In this document: positions 1-7,806 of the stretch, piece after piece
How the letters are laid out: the number at the start of each line of letters is the position of its first letter
Numbering within the stretch: the stretch's first letter is position 1
Assembly (NCBI GenBank): GCA_018524345.1
Contig: JADQAZ010000001.1
Coordinates: forward strand, 1,550,001-1,614,000
From: Harenicola maris
Lineage (GTDB): Bacteria > Pseudomonadota > Alphaproteobacteria > Rhodobacterales > Rhodobacteraceae
DNA length: 64,000 nt
Direction of reading: 5' to 3'
Notes under the pieces: model-generated
The model's input: the letters and a program-made list of their open reading frames with translations, nothing else
What the model was told of the DNA's origin: nothing
Database searches by the model: none
Translations under genes and position numbers: made by a program

Positions 1-582
1 GTCGGCGTCGGTCAGGGAGGCATCGGTGACGGTGGAGGCCTCGGCCTCCTGCGCTGCGATCTCTTCGGCGGCTTCTTCTTCCTCCTCGGTGGCGCGGTTG
101 TTGCGCTGGGTCTGGAAGAAGGCGAAATCCTCGGCGCTGGAGGGAAGCGTGGTGACAAAGCGCGCCTCGCCGGAGACCATGATGTCATTCACGAGGATCA
201 GCTGGCTTGGCACCCGTTCGCGCGGCACGCCCAAGGGGGGCGGCAGTTCGCGGGTGGTTTTGGCGGTGTCGGCCTCGGAAAAGCGGATGATCATAGGATC
301 GCCCGCCAGATCAACGAAGGCCGCGGCAAAGGCGGAGGTTTGGGCGGCGAAATCCTCTGTCGCGGCGATGACGAAGTCTTCGCTCAGCCCCTCCCCGCCG
401 CCGGTGTCGGTGTAATCATCCGGATCTGTCGGGCCGAAGGACCACATGTCCCATGTAACGTAGATGCCAATACCGATGGAGAAGATAAAAATGAAAGAGA
501 CAAGCGTGACGAGCACCCATGTCAGAGCATTTGACTCTGGCTCTGCCGCAGGGGGGCTGGTTTTCTTGGACTCTTCGCTCAT
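1..582 (-). CDS. Membrane-anchored protein of unknown function (3' end outside window)
   Basis: An open frame starts at ATG 582 (MSEESKKTSPP) and runs 194 codons without a stop to the window edge, so the C-terminus is missing. Residues 1-18 are polar, 19-42 form one strongly hydrophobic segment, and the rest is soluble. Most of the protein is therefore probably periplasmic behind an N-terminal anchor. A Glu/Ala-rich stretch lies near residues 160-180. It follows the caspase-fold gene on the same strand after an 89-base gap, so the two are likely co-transcribed. I do not recognise the family; a link with the T6SS is inferred only from position. Confidence 0.75.
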   Translation of the reverse strand, partial: MSEESKKTSPPAAEPESNALTWVLVTLVSFIFIFSIGIGIYVTWDMWSFGPTDPDDYTDTGGGEGLSEDFVIAATEDFAAQTSAFAAAFVDLAGDPMIIRFSEADTAKTTRELPPPLGVPRERVPSQLILVNDIMVSGEARFVTTLPSSAEDFAFFQTQRNNRATEEEEEAAEEIAAQEAEASTVTDASLTDAD

Positions 583-671
583 TGGGCGCGTTCTGCGGGC
601 CTAATCTGCTGAATGTAGCGCGAGGCGCGCATTCTCATGCCCGCCCCGCAATCCTGTGTGCCCCGCTGCGA

Positions 672-2588
672 TCAGCGGAAAACGCCGGAGTTGATCCGCT
701 TGATTGTTTTCTTTTTCGCGGGCTGGCCAGAAGCCGTTTTCTTAGTGGTTGTCCGCGTGATGATCTTTTTCTTTGTGGAGGTCTTGGCGGTGGTTTTAGC
801 CGCCGCCTTTGTGGTTGTTTTCTTGGCGGTGCCGCGGGTGGATTTATAGGTGCCTTTGACGGCCTTTGCTGCGACCTTTTTCTTTTCGACAACGCGGGCG
901 CAGACGACTTTTTCCTCTGTCTTCAACACGCGCAGCAGGGCGTTTGTCGGATCAAGGTTGTCGGGCGCGGTTTTGCGGCTGGCGTAGTAGCGGACCAGAG
1001 CGAGTTTGGAGCCCTTGCCCCAGTCGCCGTCGATGGCCATGCGGTAGCAGCCAAGGCGGCGCAGCTCGCGCTGAGCCTCTTTGGCCAGTTCCTTGCCATC
1101 AAGCTGATCCAATGTGGTGTCGATGCCAGCGGCGGCGGCGGTTTCTTCGTCAACCTCCTGGCCGATCACGCGGCTGCGGGGCTCGGTGATCGGGCCGAGG
1201 CTGCGGGTCGGGGACAGAGCCGCGAGCACCAGAGCGTCGCCTTGGCGAATGGTGCTGGTGGTTGCGGTTGGATCGGCGGGCAGCACGCTGGCGAGTTGCT
1301 CGTTCGCGGCGGCGGCTTGTTCAGCCTGCTCCGCGGTGAGGGCCTGCTCTGCCTGACCGGGGGTCAGGGTTGTGCCGGTTTGCGGGTTCATCCGCGCGAC
1401 CTGTGTTTCAACGGCTGCGCCGGCCTCACTTGTGGCGGCGACGGAGGCGCGGGAGGCCTCGTTGTTGATCTGGGCGGCCTGATTGGCGTTGACCGTGCTG
1501 GGCGTTTCAACGCGCAGCTCGACCGGCTCTGACGGGCTTACATCGTCGATGATCAGAAGCGGCGAAGCCTCGATGCCGGAGGTGTCGAGGGAGACGACCT
1601 CTACCACGGGCTCTTCCGGAGCGTCGTCGATGGTGATCTCGATCTCGACGCCGGAGTTGCCCAAAGCGGCCAAGAGGCGCTGGCGGGTGTCGGGGTCGAG
1701 GGCGGCGATCATTTCATAATCGGCCTCGGTCAGGGCCGCGGAACGCTCAACCTCGGGCTCGAAATAGAACTGCGCAAAGAGGGAGTTCTGCTCAAACGGG
1801 ACCTGCTTTTCGAAGGTATCGGCGCGCACATCGTTACGCACGCGGATCATCATGTCAGAGATCGAAATCCCCGGTGTTTCCATGTGATCGAGAAGCGCGA
1901 GGGTGAAGGGGGAGTTCTCCCCTGCCCCGTCGGAGGTGACATTGCCCGGCTGGGTGGCGAAGGCGACGTAGGTGCCGGTGCCGGTTTCAAGCTTGGCCAG
2001 ACCGGGCCCGGCCTGATCGCGAGTGCTTTCAGGCAGCGGGTTGTTGCGGCAGGCATCAAGGAAGATCAGGGTTTGGCGGTTACGGTCCTGCAGCTTTTTG
2101 ACGATGTCGTCCAGGCGCCAGGTCTGGCTTTTGATCGCATCGACGGAGGACAGGTTCGCATCCTTGGGCACGAGGTAATTCGCGCCGCCGAACTGAAACG
2201 CATGGCCAGAGAAGAAGAAGACGGTGCTTTCGGCGTCTTCGGCATTGGCGGCGAATTCATCCAGCTTGGTCCAGAAGTCGGCCTCGGAGGCATCCGTCAA
2301 CAGGGTGACTTCGAAATCCATCCGCTCGAGCGCATCGGCGACATCCTCTGCGTCATTGGTGGCGTTCTTCAGGGGATATACGTTTTCATAGGCGGAGTTA
2401 CCAACCACAAGGGCAAGGCGCTTTGCCTCGGCCGAGAGGGTCATGGCGGTGCAGAAGATCACAGCCAGAGGGCCGGATTTCGCCAAGGCGCCAAGCGCAC
2501 GGCGGGGGGCTGAAAGACGGCTTAGATAGGTGCCGCCCTTGAGGGCCGTTTGTGTCGTTTTGAAATGTGCGCGGCGTGTTCCAGACAT
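672..2588 (-). CDS. Caspase-fold (peptidase C14) protein with PG-binding-like domain and lysine-rich tail
   Basis: From ATG 2588 this gives 638 residues. A long signal sequence ends near SAEA (about residue 55). The caspase p20-like domain follows with the His motif SGHAFQFGGANYLVP (His129) and the Cys motif FLDACRNNP (Cys180), so both dyad residues are present, although the usual HG is HA. A low-complexity Ala/Glu/Gln linker leads to a peptidoglycan-binding-like module (about 494-553, with LRRLGCYRMAIDGDWG). The last 70 residues are Lys/Thr-rich and basic, which could bind cell wall or nucleic acid. A TTG at 2627 with AAAGGGA upstream is an alternative start. Substrate unknown; bacterial relatives are usually called metacaspase-like. 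Confidence 0.85.
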   Translation of the reverse strand: MSGTRRAHFKTTQTALKGGTYLSRLSAPRRALGALAKSGPLAVIFCTAMTLSAEAKRLALVVGNSAYENVYPLKNATNDAEDVADALERMDFEVTLLTDASEADFWTKLDEFAANAEDAESTVFFFSGHAFQFGGANYLVPKDANLSSVDAIKSQTWRLDDIVKKLQDRNRQTLIFLDACRNNPLPESTRDQAGPGLAKLETGTGTYVAFATQPGNVTSDGAGENSPFTLALLDHMETPGISISDMMIRVRNDVRADTFEKQVPFEQNSLFAQFYFEPEVERSAALTEADYEMIAALDPDTRQRLLAALGNSGVEIEITIDDAPEEPVVEVVSLDTSGIEASPLLIIDDVSPSEPVELRVETPSTVNANQAAQINNEASRASVAATSEAGAAVETQVARMNPQTGTTLTPGQAEQALTAEQAEQAAAANEQLASVLPADPTATTSTIRQGDALVLAALSPTRSLGPITEPRSRVIGQEVDEETAAAAGIDTTLDQLDGKELAKEAQRELRRLGCYRMAIDGDWGKGSKLALVRYYASRKTAPDNLDPTNALLRVLKTEEKVVCARVVEKKKVAAKAVKGTYKSTRGTAKKTTTKAAAKTTAKTSTKKKIITRTTTKKTASGQPAKKKTIKRINSGVFR

Positions 2589-2716
2589 GGTCCGTTTCCC
2601 AGCGAAAGTTTTAATGATCGGTTTCAATTCCCTTTAGCATAGCCATTCAAACCGCAGTAGGCGAGTCTTTGCCAGATCAAATCCTTATCAGGAGACGGTT
2701 TTACGCCAGATTAACG

Positions 2717-3130
2717 TCAGTTTGCACCGCGCGGCTGTAGGAAAAAGGTCCAGCGCGAGACCTCCTGCGTGTTGACCTCGTAAAACTGCGCCGCCGCGTG
2801 GCCGCGCTTTAGGCATTCGTCGATTCCGAAGATTTCGAACCTTTTGGCGCCGATGCACATTGAGACTGTCCCCTCAAGAATCGGCTGCCCGAATACATCC
2901 GTCGCGTAGACATAGACGTATTGGTTGTACAAATCCTCCTGGATCACATTGGCACATTGGTTGGTCCCGATTGTCCACCACCCTTCGGTGACGAACTCAT
3001 CGCCATTGGCCTGCCCGATGGCCACGTTCACAACATCAAAGGATTGATTGCAAACGGCGAATTCGGCCCGCGCGGGGGCCGCAAAGACCCAGCCGAGGCA
3101 GAGCAGAGTTAGGAGCAATTTAATGTTCAT
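2717..3130 (-). CDS. DUF1036 family secreted protein
   Basis: 137 residues with a clear signal peptide (residues 1-22, ending APARA). The mature part begins EFAVCNQSFDVVNVAIG and contains EGWWTIGTNQCANVI and YVYVYATD. These are the hallmarks I associate with DUF1036, a small alphaproteobacterial family of unknown function with conserved Trp and Cys. The Cys residues could form disulfides in the periplasm. It is transcribed away from the gene at 3244. It may be read together with the caspase gene downstream, although the 89-128 base gap leaves that open. Confidence 0.85.
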   Translation of the reverse strand: MNIKLLLTLLCLGWVFAAPARAEFAVCNQSFDVVNVAIGQANGDEFVTEGWWTIGTNQCANVIQEDLYNQYVYVYATDVFGQPILEGTVSMCIGAKRFEIFGIDECLKRGHAAAQFYEVNTQEVSRWTFFLQPRGAN

Positions 3131-3192
3131 ACGCGATGCTTTATCAAGTAAATTACCCCTGCGGCAAGAAATGGCCTTATTTCGGCCCTAGA

Positions 3193-3221
3193 TTGAATTC
3201 GTCAACGTGATTTGTTATGCT
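3193..3221 (+). promoter_or_regulatory. Candidate sigma70-type promoter
   Basis: TTGAAT (3193-3198) and TATGCT (3216-3221) are separated by 17 bases; each box matches consensus at 4 of 6. It lies 23 bases before the ATG at 3244. The in-frame ATG at 3217 falls inside the -10 box, which favours 3244 as the start. Confidence 0.45.
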
Positions 3222-3243
3222 GACAGCCATATTGGAGACAGTC

Positions 3244-3768
3244 ATGTCAAAGAAAATTATCAAAGGTGTTTTTGCCGCCAGTGCGATGGTGATCGCTGGT
3301 GCTGCTGTTGGGTATACTCAGATCGCTACATTCAAGGCCCCTGCTGCCCAGACAGCAGCGGCGGTTCAGGCCGAAAGCGCCGCGCCCAAGGCGCAGGCGG
3401 TTGAGGTTGCAGCCTTTGTCACATCCACCCGCCAGATGGCGCGTCCGGCCTTTGCCACATTGGCCGACATGCAGGAGGCTCCGACCCTTCTGGTTGCTGC
3501 GGGCGAGGATGATCTTGTGAACGGGCCCTCCACCGGTGATGTGATGGATGACATCGACATCAGCGACCTTCTGGATGGCCTCAACTCCGACGGGCAAGTG
3601 CCCGGCCTTGCAGCCATGCCACAATCGCGCCCCGAAGGGCCACGTGTTGCGGCAACAACGCCGCGCGTAACCACATCGCCGGTGCTGAAACCACAGGCGA
3701 TCACACGGACCAAGAGCAAATCGCGCCGCGTGAAACGCAGCGTTTGGTCCACCGGCCAATACCGCTAG
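3244..3768 (+). CDS. Secreted or membrane-anchored hypothetical protein
   Basis: 174 residues from ATG 3244, which is preceded by GGAGA at a good distance. Residues 1-24 (SKKIIKGVFAASAMVIAGAA) form a signal peptide or anchor. An Ala/Gln-rich stretch follows, then an acidic centre (GDVMDDIDISDLLDGL) and a basic tail rich in Lys/Arg (TKSKSRRVKRS). No domain is recognised. The gene stands alone between the divergent DUF1036 gene and a terminator. Translation is well supported by codon use and by signal and ribosome-site placement, but function is unknown. Confidence 0.7.
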   Translation: MSKKIIKGVFAASAMVIAGAAVGYTQIATFKAPAAQTAAAVQAESAAPKAQAVEVAAFVTSTRQMARPAFATLADMQEAPTLLVAAGEDDLVNGPSTGDVMDDIDISDLLDGLNSDGQVPGLAAMPQSRPEGPRVAATTPRVTTSPVLKPQAITRTKSKSRRVKRSVWSTGQYR

Positions 3769-3879
3769 GGCAAATTGCGACTGCTGCGCCCATGGGCGCG
3801 GTGCGGATTGTCTTTCACGGCTGAAGAGGCTGTGGGTTGGCCCGGCAGAGGCATGCCTTGCCTTTCCCCTCTTCTAAAG

Positions 3880-3909
3880 GCCCGTTCAGCATAGGCTGGA
3901 CGGGCTTTT
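3880..3909 (+). terminator. Rho-independent terminator
   Basis: An 11-base stem, GCCCGTTCAGC (3880-3890) with GCTGGACGGGC (3895-3905), carries one G-U pair and an ATAG loop, followed by TTTT. It ends the transcript of the gene at 3244. The rest of the 3769-4067 gap holds no convincing gene, only the promoter-like boxes at 4000-4027. Confidence 0.8.
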
Positions 3910-3999
3910 CGCTATTTATGGGCTGCGCCGGGTTTCCGCCGCCAATTGGCAAACTTCGGGTTCGATCCAAAAACCCACGCAATTATCAGCCATTAGGCT

Positions 4000-4027
4000 T
4001 TGACAGCGCCCCCACGCGTGCTAGCAA
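4000..4027 (+). promoter_or_regulatory. Candidate promoter with perfect -35 box
   Basis: TTGACA (4000-4005) is followed after 16 bases by TAGCAA (4022-4027). The -35 box is perfect and the -10 box weak (3 of 6). It lies 41 bases before the start codon at 4068. Confidence 0.4.
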
Positions 4028-4067
4028 TTTGGGCAACCAACTTTAAAAAAATCGGGGGGTCCTTCTG

Positions 4068-4496
4068 ATGATCAAAACCATTTCCACCGCCATTCTTGGC
4101 GCTGCAACGGCTGTGAGCCTTTGCACGGCACCTGCCTTTGCCCAGACAGGCAACTTTGGCCTTGAGCTCAACAGTGCCCGCGCCGTTGGCGATGGCTGCC
4201 GCCTGACATATGTGGCCACCAACAACACCGGTTCGGCGCTGGAGAAAACCTCCTATGAGGTTGCGGTCTTCGACAAGGAAGGTGTGGTCAGCCGCTTGCT
4301 GATCCTCGAGTTTGGCCAGCTTCAGCCCGGCAAAACCAAGGTTGTACAGTTTGATCTTGCGGATTCCCCTTGCGAGGATGTCTCGCGCCTTTTGGTGAAT
4401 TCGAACTCGGAATGTGTCGCCTCGGACGGGTCAACCCCCAACTGCCTTGAGGGGCTTGTGACCTCCTCTCGCGCCGAGATCCAGTTCGGGATCTAA
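4068..4496 (+). CDS. Small periplasmic hypothetical protein
   Basis: 142 residues with a signal peptide of about 25 residues (MIKTISTAILG...APAFAQ). The mature protein reads like a beta-sandwich: alternating strands such as CRLTYVATNNTGSALEKTSYEVAVF and KTKVVQFDLADSPC, with four or more Cys that could form disulfides. Its layout (C..LTYVA.N.T) is like that of proteins that modulate envelope complexes. It stands directly before the ExbB/ExbD operon in the same direction, so it may work with it, but the hairpin at 4512-4542 partly separates them. Function unknown. Confidence 0.7.
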   Translation: MIKTISTAILGAATAVSLCTAPAFAQTGNFGLELNSARAVGDGCRLTYVATNNTGSALEKTSYEVAVFDKEGVVSRLLILEFGQLQPGKTKVVQFDLADSPCEDVSRLLVNSNSECVASDGSTPNCLEGLVTSSRAEIQFGI

Positions 4497-4511
4497 TCCC
4501 TTCGCCCGTTT

Positions 4512-4542
4512 CGCCGGCCTGTGGTGATCGCCCGGGCCGGCG
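4512..4542 (+). terminator. Possible terminator or attenuator hairpin
   Basis: CGCCGGCC (4512-4519) pairs perfectly with GGCCGGCG (4535-4542) over a 15-base loop. The only T-rich sequence after it is CATTTTAT. It sits between the secreted protein gene and exbB and may let part of the transcript through. Confidence 0.5.
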
Positions 4543-4587
4543 CATTTTATCGCCCCTTAAGGGGGCGTCGCAGTTATTGGAGCATAG

Positions 4588-5235
4588 ATGGCGAAGCTTT
4601 TGCCAGAAGGATTGGACGGATTTGCATGGGCCATTTTGGCGGTTTTGGCCCTAGTCTCTGTCATGGCCCTGACCGTCGCTATTTTCAAAGCCCTGCAGTT
4701 CATGCGCCTTGGCGTGGGGCGGCGCAAGCTGGCCGGGGAGGTCGTTGAAAAATGGCTCGGCGGTGATGGCGATGGTGCGCTGTCTTTGGCCGAAAAACGC
4801 TCCACCCCCACAGTGCGCGTGCTTTATGCCGCGCTGACGGGCCTGCGGGCCGCGCCGCAGGATCGAGGATACGCCCGCGAATTGGCAACGCAGACGGCCC
4901 TGAGCGAGCTTGCCCGCCTGACCGGACGGATGCGTGCGCTAGAGGCCGTTGTTCAGGCCGCGCCGATGCTGGGCCTGCTTGGCACCGTCGTCGGGATGAT
5001 CGAGGCCTTTGGCAAGCTGGCGCAGGCCGAGGGGGCGGTTGACCCCTCGATCCTTGCGGGCGGGATCTGGACCGCTTTGATCACCACGGCTGTGGGCCTC
5101 GGGATTGCGATCTTCTTCTATTTTATCTCCATGTGGCTTGAGGGGCGCATTTCGGCCGAGCGGGAAACGATCGAGCGGTTGATCTCTACTGTCCTGCATG
5201 GCCGCGTCGATACCGCGGCGCCGCGCGGACGGTGA
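4588..5235 (+). CDS. ExbB/TolQ/MotA-type proton channel protein
   Basis: 215 residues; ATG follows TTGGAGCATAG. Hydrophobic segments lie at about 12-35, 120-142 (QAAPMLGLLGTVVGMIEAF) and 155-182, the three-helix layout of ExbB/TolQ. The block APMLGLLGTVVGMI is the family signature. Proteins of this kind form the inner-membrane pentamer that uses proton flow to drive a TonB- or TolA-like partner. It is the first gene of a tight operon with two ExbD-like subunits and a TonB-like protein. Its neighbour is the T6SS rather than a TonB receptor or the tol-pal genes, so the target is unclear. Confidence 0.88.
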   Translation: MAKLLPEGLDGFAWAILAVLALVSVMALTVAIFKALQFMRLGVGRRKLAGEVVEKWLGGDGDGALSLAEKRSTPTVRVLYAALTGLRAAPQDRGYARELATQTALSELARLTGRMRALEAVVQAAPMLGLLGTVVGMIEAFGKLAQAEGAVDPSILAGGIWTALITTAVGLGIAIFFYFISMWLEGRISAERETIERLISTVLHGRVDTAAPRGR

Positions 5236-5770
5236 GGGCGTTTTGAGCGGGGATTTAACCCTTCCCCCCTCCGGGGACCAAGGCACCATCGTCGGCGCCC
5301 CCCTTCCCGAGGCGCCGCCCCCCCTTGCTCGCAGCATCGAGCCTGTGCGCATTCCCGATCCGCGCGGCCCACGCCGCGCCGCCTTTGCCCTGACGCCCCT
5401 TGCCGATGTGATGTTCCAGCTGTTGATTTTCTTCATGCTGTCTTCCTCCCTCGCGCCCTATGCCCTGATCCCCCTTGGCGCGCCGAGTGCGCCGCAAAGC
5501 ACCAATGCCCCAGCCGAGGCATCGCAGGGCGGCGGCAGTGCCTCGCGGGTGATCTGGCATGTGAGCGCGGGCGAGGTGCGCTCCGGCGAGGCGACCTTGC
5601 CGCTCGCCTCCCTGCGCGATGTGGTGGATGCGCTCAAGGCCGAGGGGTTGGAGGAGATCCTGCTGTTCACCACGCCTATGGCCACGACGCAGGATGTCGC
5701 CACGGTTCTTGAAGTCGTGCAGGTGGCCAATGTCGCCCGCGTGCGCCTGATCGGGCGGCCAAAGGGATGA
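5198..5770 (+). CDS. ExbD/TolR-like protein with the conserved transmembrane Asp
   Basis: 190 residues if ATG 5198 is the start, overlapping exbB by 38 bases; a later TTG (about 5243) is possible. After a Pro-rich cytoplasmic N-terminus comes one transmembrane helix, TPLADVMFQLLIFFMLSSS, with the proton-carrying Asp at residue 70. A periplasmic ExbD-type domain follows (about 110-190). ExbD dimers sit inside the ExbB ring. A second ExbD-like gene follows at 5778, so the operon could assemble a heterodimer. Confidence 0.85.
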   Translation: MAASIPRRRADGEGVLSGDLTLPPSGDQGTIVGAPLPEAPPPLARSIEPVRIPDPRGPRRAAFALTPLADVMFQLLIFFMLSSSLAPYALIPLGAPSAPQSTNAPAEASQGGGSASRVIWHVSAGEVRSGEATLPLASLRDVVDALKAEGLEEILLFTTPMATTQDVATVLEVVQVANVARVRLIGRPKG

Positions 5771-5777
5771 GGGATTG

Positions 5778-6203
5778 ATGTCTATCACCACCTCGCCCCT
5801 CAGCGATCAGCGCCCGCCGCGGCGGCCAGACTTTGGCTTGGCGCAGGTCAATATCGTCTTGCTGCTTGTGCTGTTCTTTCTGGTGGTCGGCACGATTGTT
5901 GAAACCGATGAGCTGAGCGTTGATCTCTCAAAGACAGAGGACCTGCCGCTTGAGCGATTGCCACGGCCCCTGCTGTTGATTGCGCCGGATGGCACTTGGG
6001 CGCTGGACGGACAGGCCATGAGCGCCGCAGAGGTTGCCGAGGCCCTGTCCGCCCCGGCGGCGGAGGGGCAGCCCAATGCTGTTTACATCCTTGCGCCGCA
6101 GGACCTGCCCGCCGACAGCCTGATTGCCGCGATGGAGGCTTTGGTTCCCACGGGGCGGGCCGTGTCTCTTGTTACCTTGAAGGACAAGGGAGCCGCGCCA
6201 TGA
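5778..6203 (+). CDS. Second ExbD/TolR-like protein, Asn in place of the transmembrane Asp
   Basis: 141 residues from ATG 5778 (TTG 5775 is also in frame), 7 bases after the first exbD. The single helix reads LAQVNIVLLLVLFFLVVGT. Where the first ExbD has Asp this one has Asn25, so it probably cannot carry the proton. A periplasmic domain follows with LLLIAPDGTWALDGQAM. Its stop overlaps the next start (ATGA at 6200), which indicates translational coupling to the TonB-like gene. Confidence 0.82.
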   Translation: MSITTSPLSDQRPPRRPDFGLAQVNIVLLLVLFFLVVGTIVETDELSVDLSKTEDLPLERLPRPLLLIAPDGTWALDGQAMSAAEVAEALSAPAAEGQPNAVYILAPQDLPADSLIAAMEALVPTGRAVSLVTLKDKGAAP

Positions 6204-7792
6204 GCAATGCGGCGGTGAAGGAGGAAAGCTCCGGCGATTGGCTGCTTTGGCTTGGGGCCGGTTGTTTGGCGATCGCGGCTCATGCCATGGGTGCGAATTA
6301 CGCGCGGCTGCAACTGCCGGAGCCCGAGGCGGAGCCGGAACCGACGCAGATCATTGTCGAGACGATCGAGATTGCGGGTGCGGCCGAGCCGGTGCCGGAA
6401 CTTGTGCCGGAAACGCCGGATATTCCGATAGGCGCCCAGCCTGCGCCCCTTGTCCAGACGGCGCAGCCCCTCAGCCAGCCCGAAACGCCCGAGAGGTTGG
6501 AGACAGCCGGAGCAGCGGAGCGGATCACGGGGCAAGCCACCCCTACCCCCCCTGTGCAGACCGTCACAGCGCCAGAGGCCCTGCCGCAGCAGAGCCCGGC
6601 TCAGCCAAGCCCCCTTGCCGCCCCCGCCCGTGTGGCCGCCGCGCCTTTGGTTACAGAGCGGGTGATCACGGGGCAGCCCGTAACAGCCGCCCGTCCGGCG
6701 ACCACAGCGGTGACGCCGCAAACCGGAGTGACCGAAGCGCCGCGCAGCATCACCGGCCAATCCGTTGGCGCGGCGCAGGCAGATCGCCCGGTGCCGCGCC
6801 TTGGCGCTTCTTCCGTGCCCTCCGCCGTTGTGACCGCACTGCCGGAGGACTCTCCGGAGCCTAAGCGCCCCAGCGCGGTGGAGATACCGGAGGGTATGGT
6901 GGCGGAGCGTTTGACCCCGTCAAACCCCGCGCCCGATGCGCCCGAACCCGTGGTCGAACCGGCCGAAGAGGAAGAGCCGCCGGAGCAGATCGCCATGGCC
7001 GAACCGGAGGCTATCGCACCGCAGAAATTTGTCATCCCCGAGGGGATGGTGGCAGAGCGGATCGCGCCGAGCAATCCATCGGTGCAGCCCGCCCCGAGCG
7101 CCAGCCAGACCGCCAGCGTTCCCGCCCCCGCGGGCGACATCAGCACGGCGGACCGGCAAAGATACGCCGCCATTCTGGAATACCTGCGCAGCCATGACGG
7201 TGGGCCCTGTTTTGCCGCGATGCCTGCCCTTGGCGAGGAAACCGCGACCCTCACTTTGGATGCCTTTGGCGAGACCTCCGCGCGGCTCGACAGTTTTAAA
7301 GCCGGGATTGAGGAGCAGACAGGCGCGGTGCCGGGAACTTACCTGAAGCCCGTCAGCGCCGCCCAGTGCCGCACATTGGAATTCATCCGGACCGTGCCGG
7401 GCTATCCCGAATTTTCCGTTTACTTCCAGATGCCTGCGCGCGAAATCGAGAGCGGATCGCTTTTGACAGGGCAGATTTTCAACACCAGCGGCAAGGTGCT
7501 GCACCTGCTGTTGATTGATGATGAAGGCACGGTGCAGGCGCTGGACGGGTTTTTGAAGTTCACCGCGACATCCGCCCTGTTTGAAATACCGATGAGCTTT
7601 GACGGCGATGCGCCGATTGATACGCAACAATTGCTTCTGGCCGTGGCGGCTCCGGTGAAGCTGGAGACCGTGACGGGACAGAACGGGCAGTCAGCCGCGG
7701 AGTTTTTTGAGGCCTTGCAATTCGAGCTCGTCCTTAAAGGGTTGGAGCTTGACCTGTCGATGGTCGCTTTCTCCGTCAGCCTGCCACAATAG
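6200..7792 (+). CDS. TonB-like transducer with a C-terminal domain shared with PpkA
   Basis: 530 residues from ATG 6200, chosen for the ATGA overlap. Residues 13-31 form a single membrane segment. A Glu/Pro-rich periplasmic stretch typical of TonB spans about 38-315. It holds three ITGQ repeats (109-112, 156-159, 184-187) and two near-identical blocks, IPEGMVAERLTPSNP (229-243) and IPEGMVAERIAPSNP (279-293). The C-terminal domain (318-530) is not TonB_C. It matches the end of PpkA over its whole length, including a first Cys, the QC...F[IL]R block and LTGQIFN...LLLIDDEGTV. The gene is probably energised by the ExbB/ExbD proteins and acts at the T6SS envelope complex, but this is inference. 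Confidence 0.8.
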   Translation: MSNAAVKEESSGDWLLWLGAGCLAIAAHAMGANYARLQLPEPEAEPEPTQIIVETIEIAGAAEPVPELVPETPDIPIGAQPAPLVQTAQPLSQPETPERLETAGAAERITGQATPTPPVQTVTAPEALPQQSPAQPSPLAAPARVAAAPLVTERVITGQPVTAARPATTAVTPQTGVTEAPRSITGQSVGAAQADRPVPRLGASSVPSAVVTALPEDSPEPKRPSAVEIPEGMVAERLTPSNPAPDAPEPVVEPAEEEEPPEQIAMAEPEAIAPQKFVIPEGMVAERIAPSNPSVQPAPSASQTASVPAPAGDISTADRQRYAAILEYLRSHDGGPCFAAMPALGEETATLTLDAFGETSARLDSFKAGIEEQTGAVPGTYLKPVSAAQCRTLEFIRTVPGYPEFSVYFQMPAREIESGSLLTGQIFNTSGKVLHLLLIDDEGTVQALDGFLKFTATSALFEIPMSFDGDAPIDTQQLLLAVAAPVKLETVTGQNGQSAAEFFEALQFELVLKGLELDLSMVAFSVSLPQ

Positions 7793-7806
7793 GCAAAGGC
7801 CCGTGA

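Noticed and set aside
3837-4046. Short plus-strand frame of 69 codons in the 3769-4067 gap
   Set aside because: It runs through the terminator stem at 3880-3905 and the promoter boxes at 4000-4027 and has no ribosome site.
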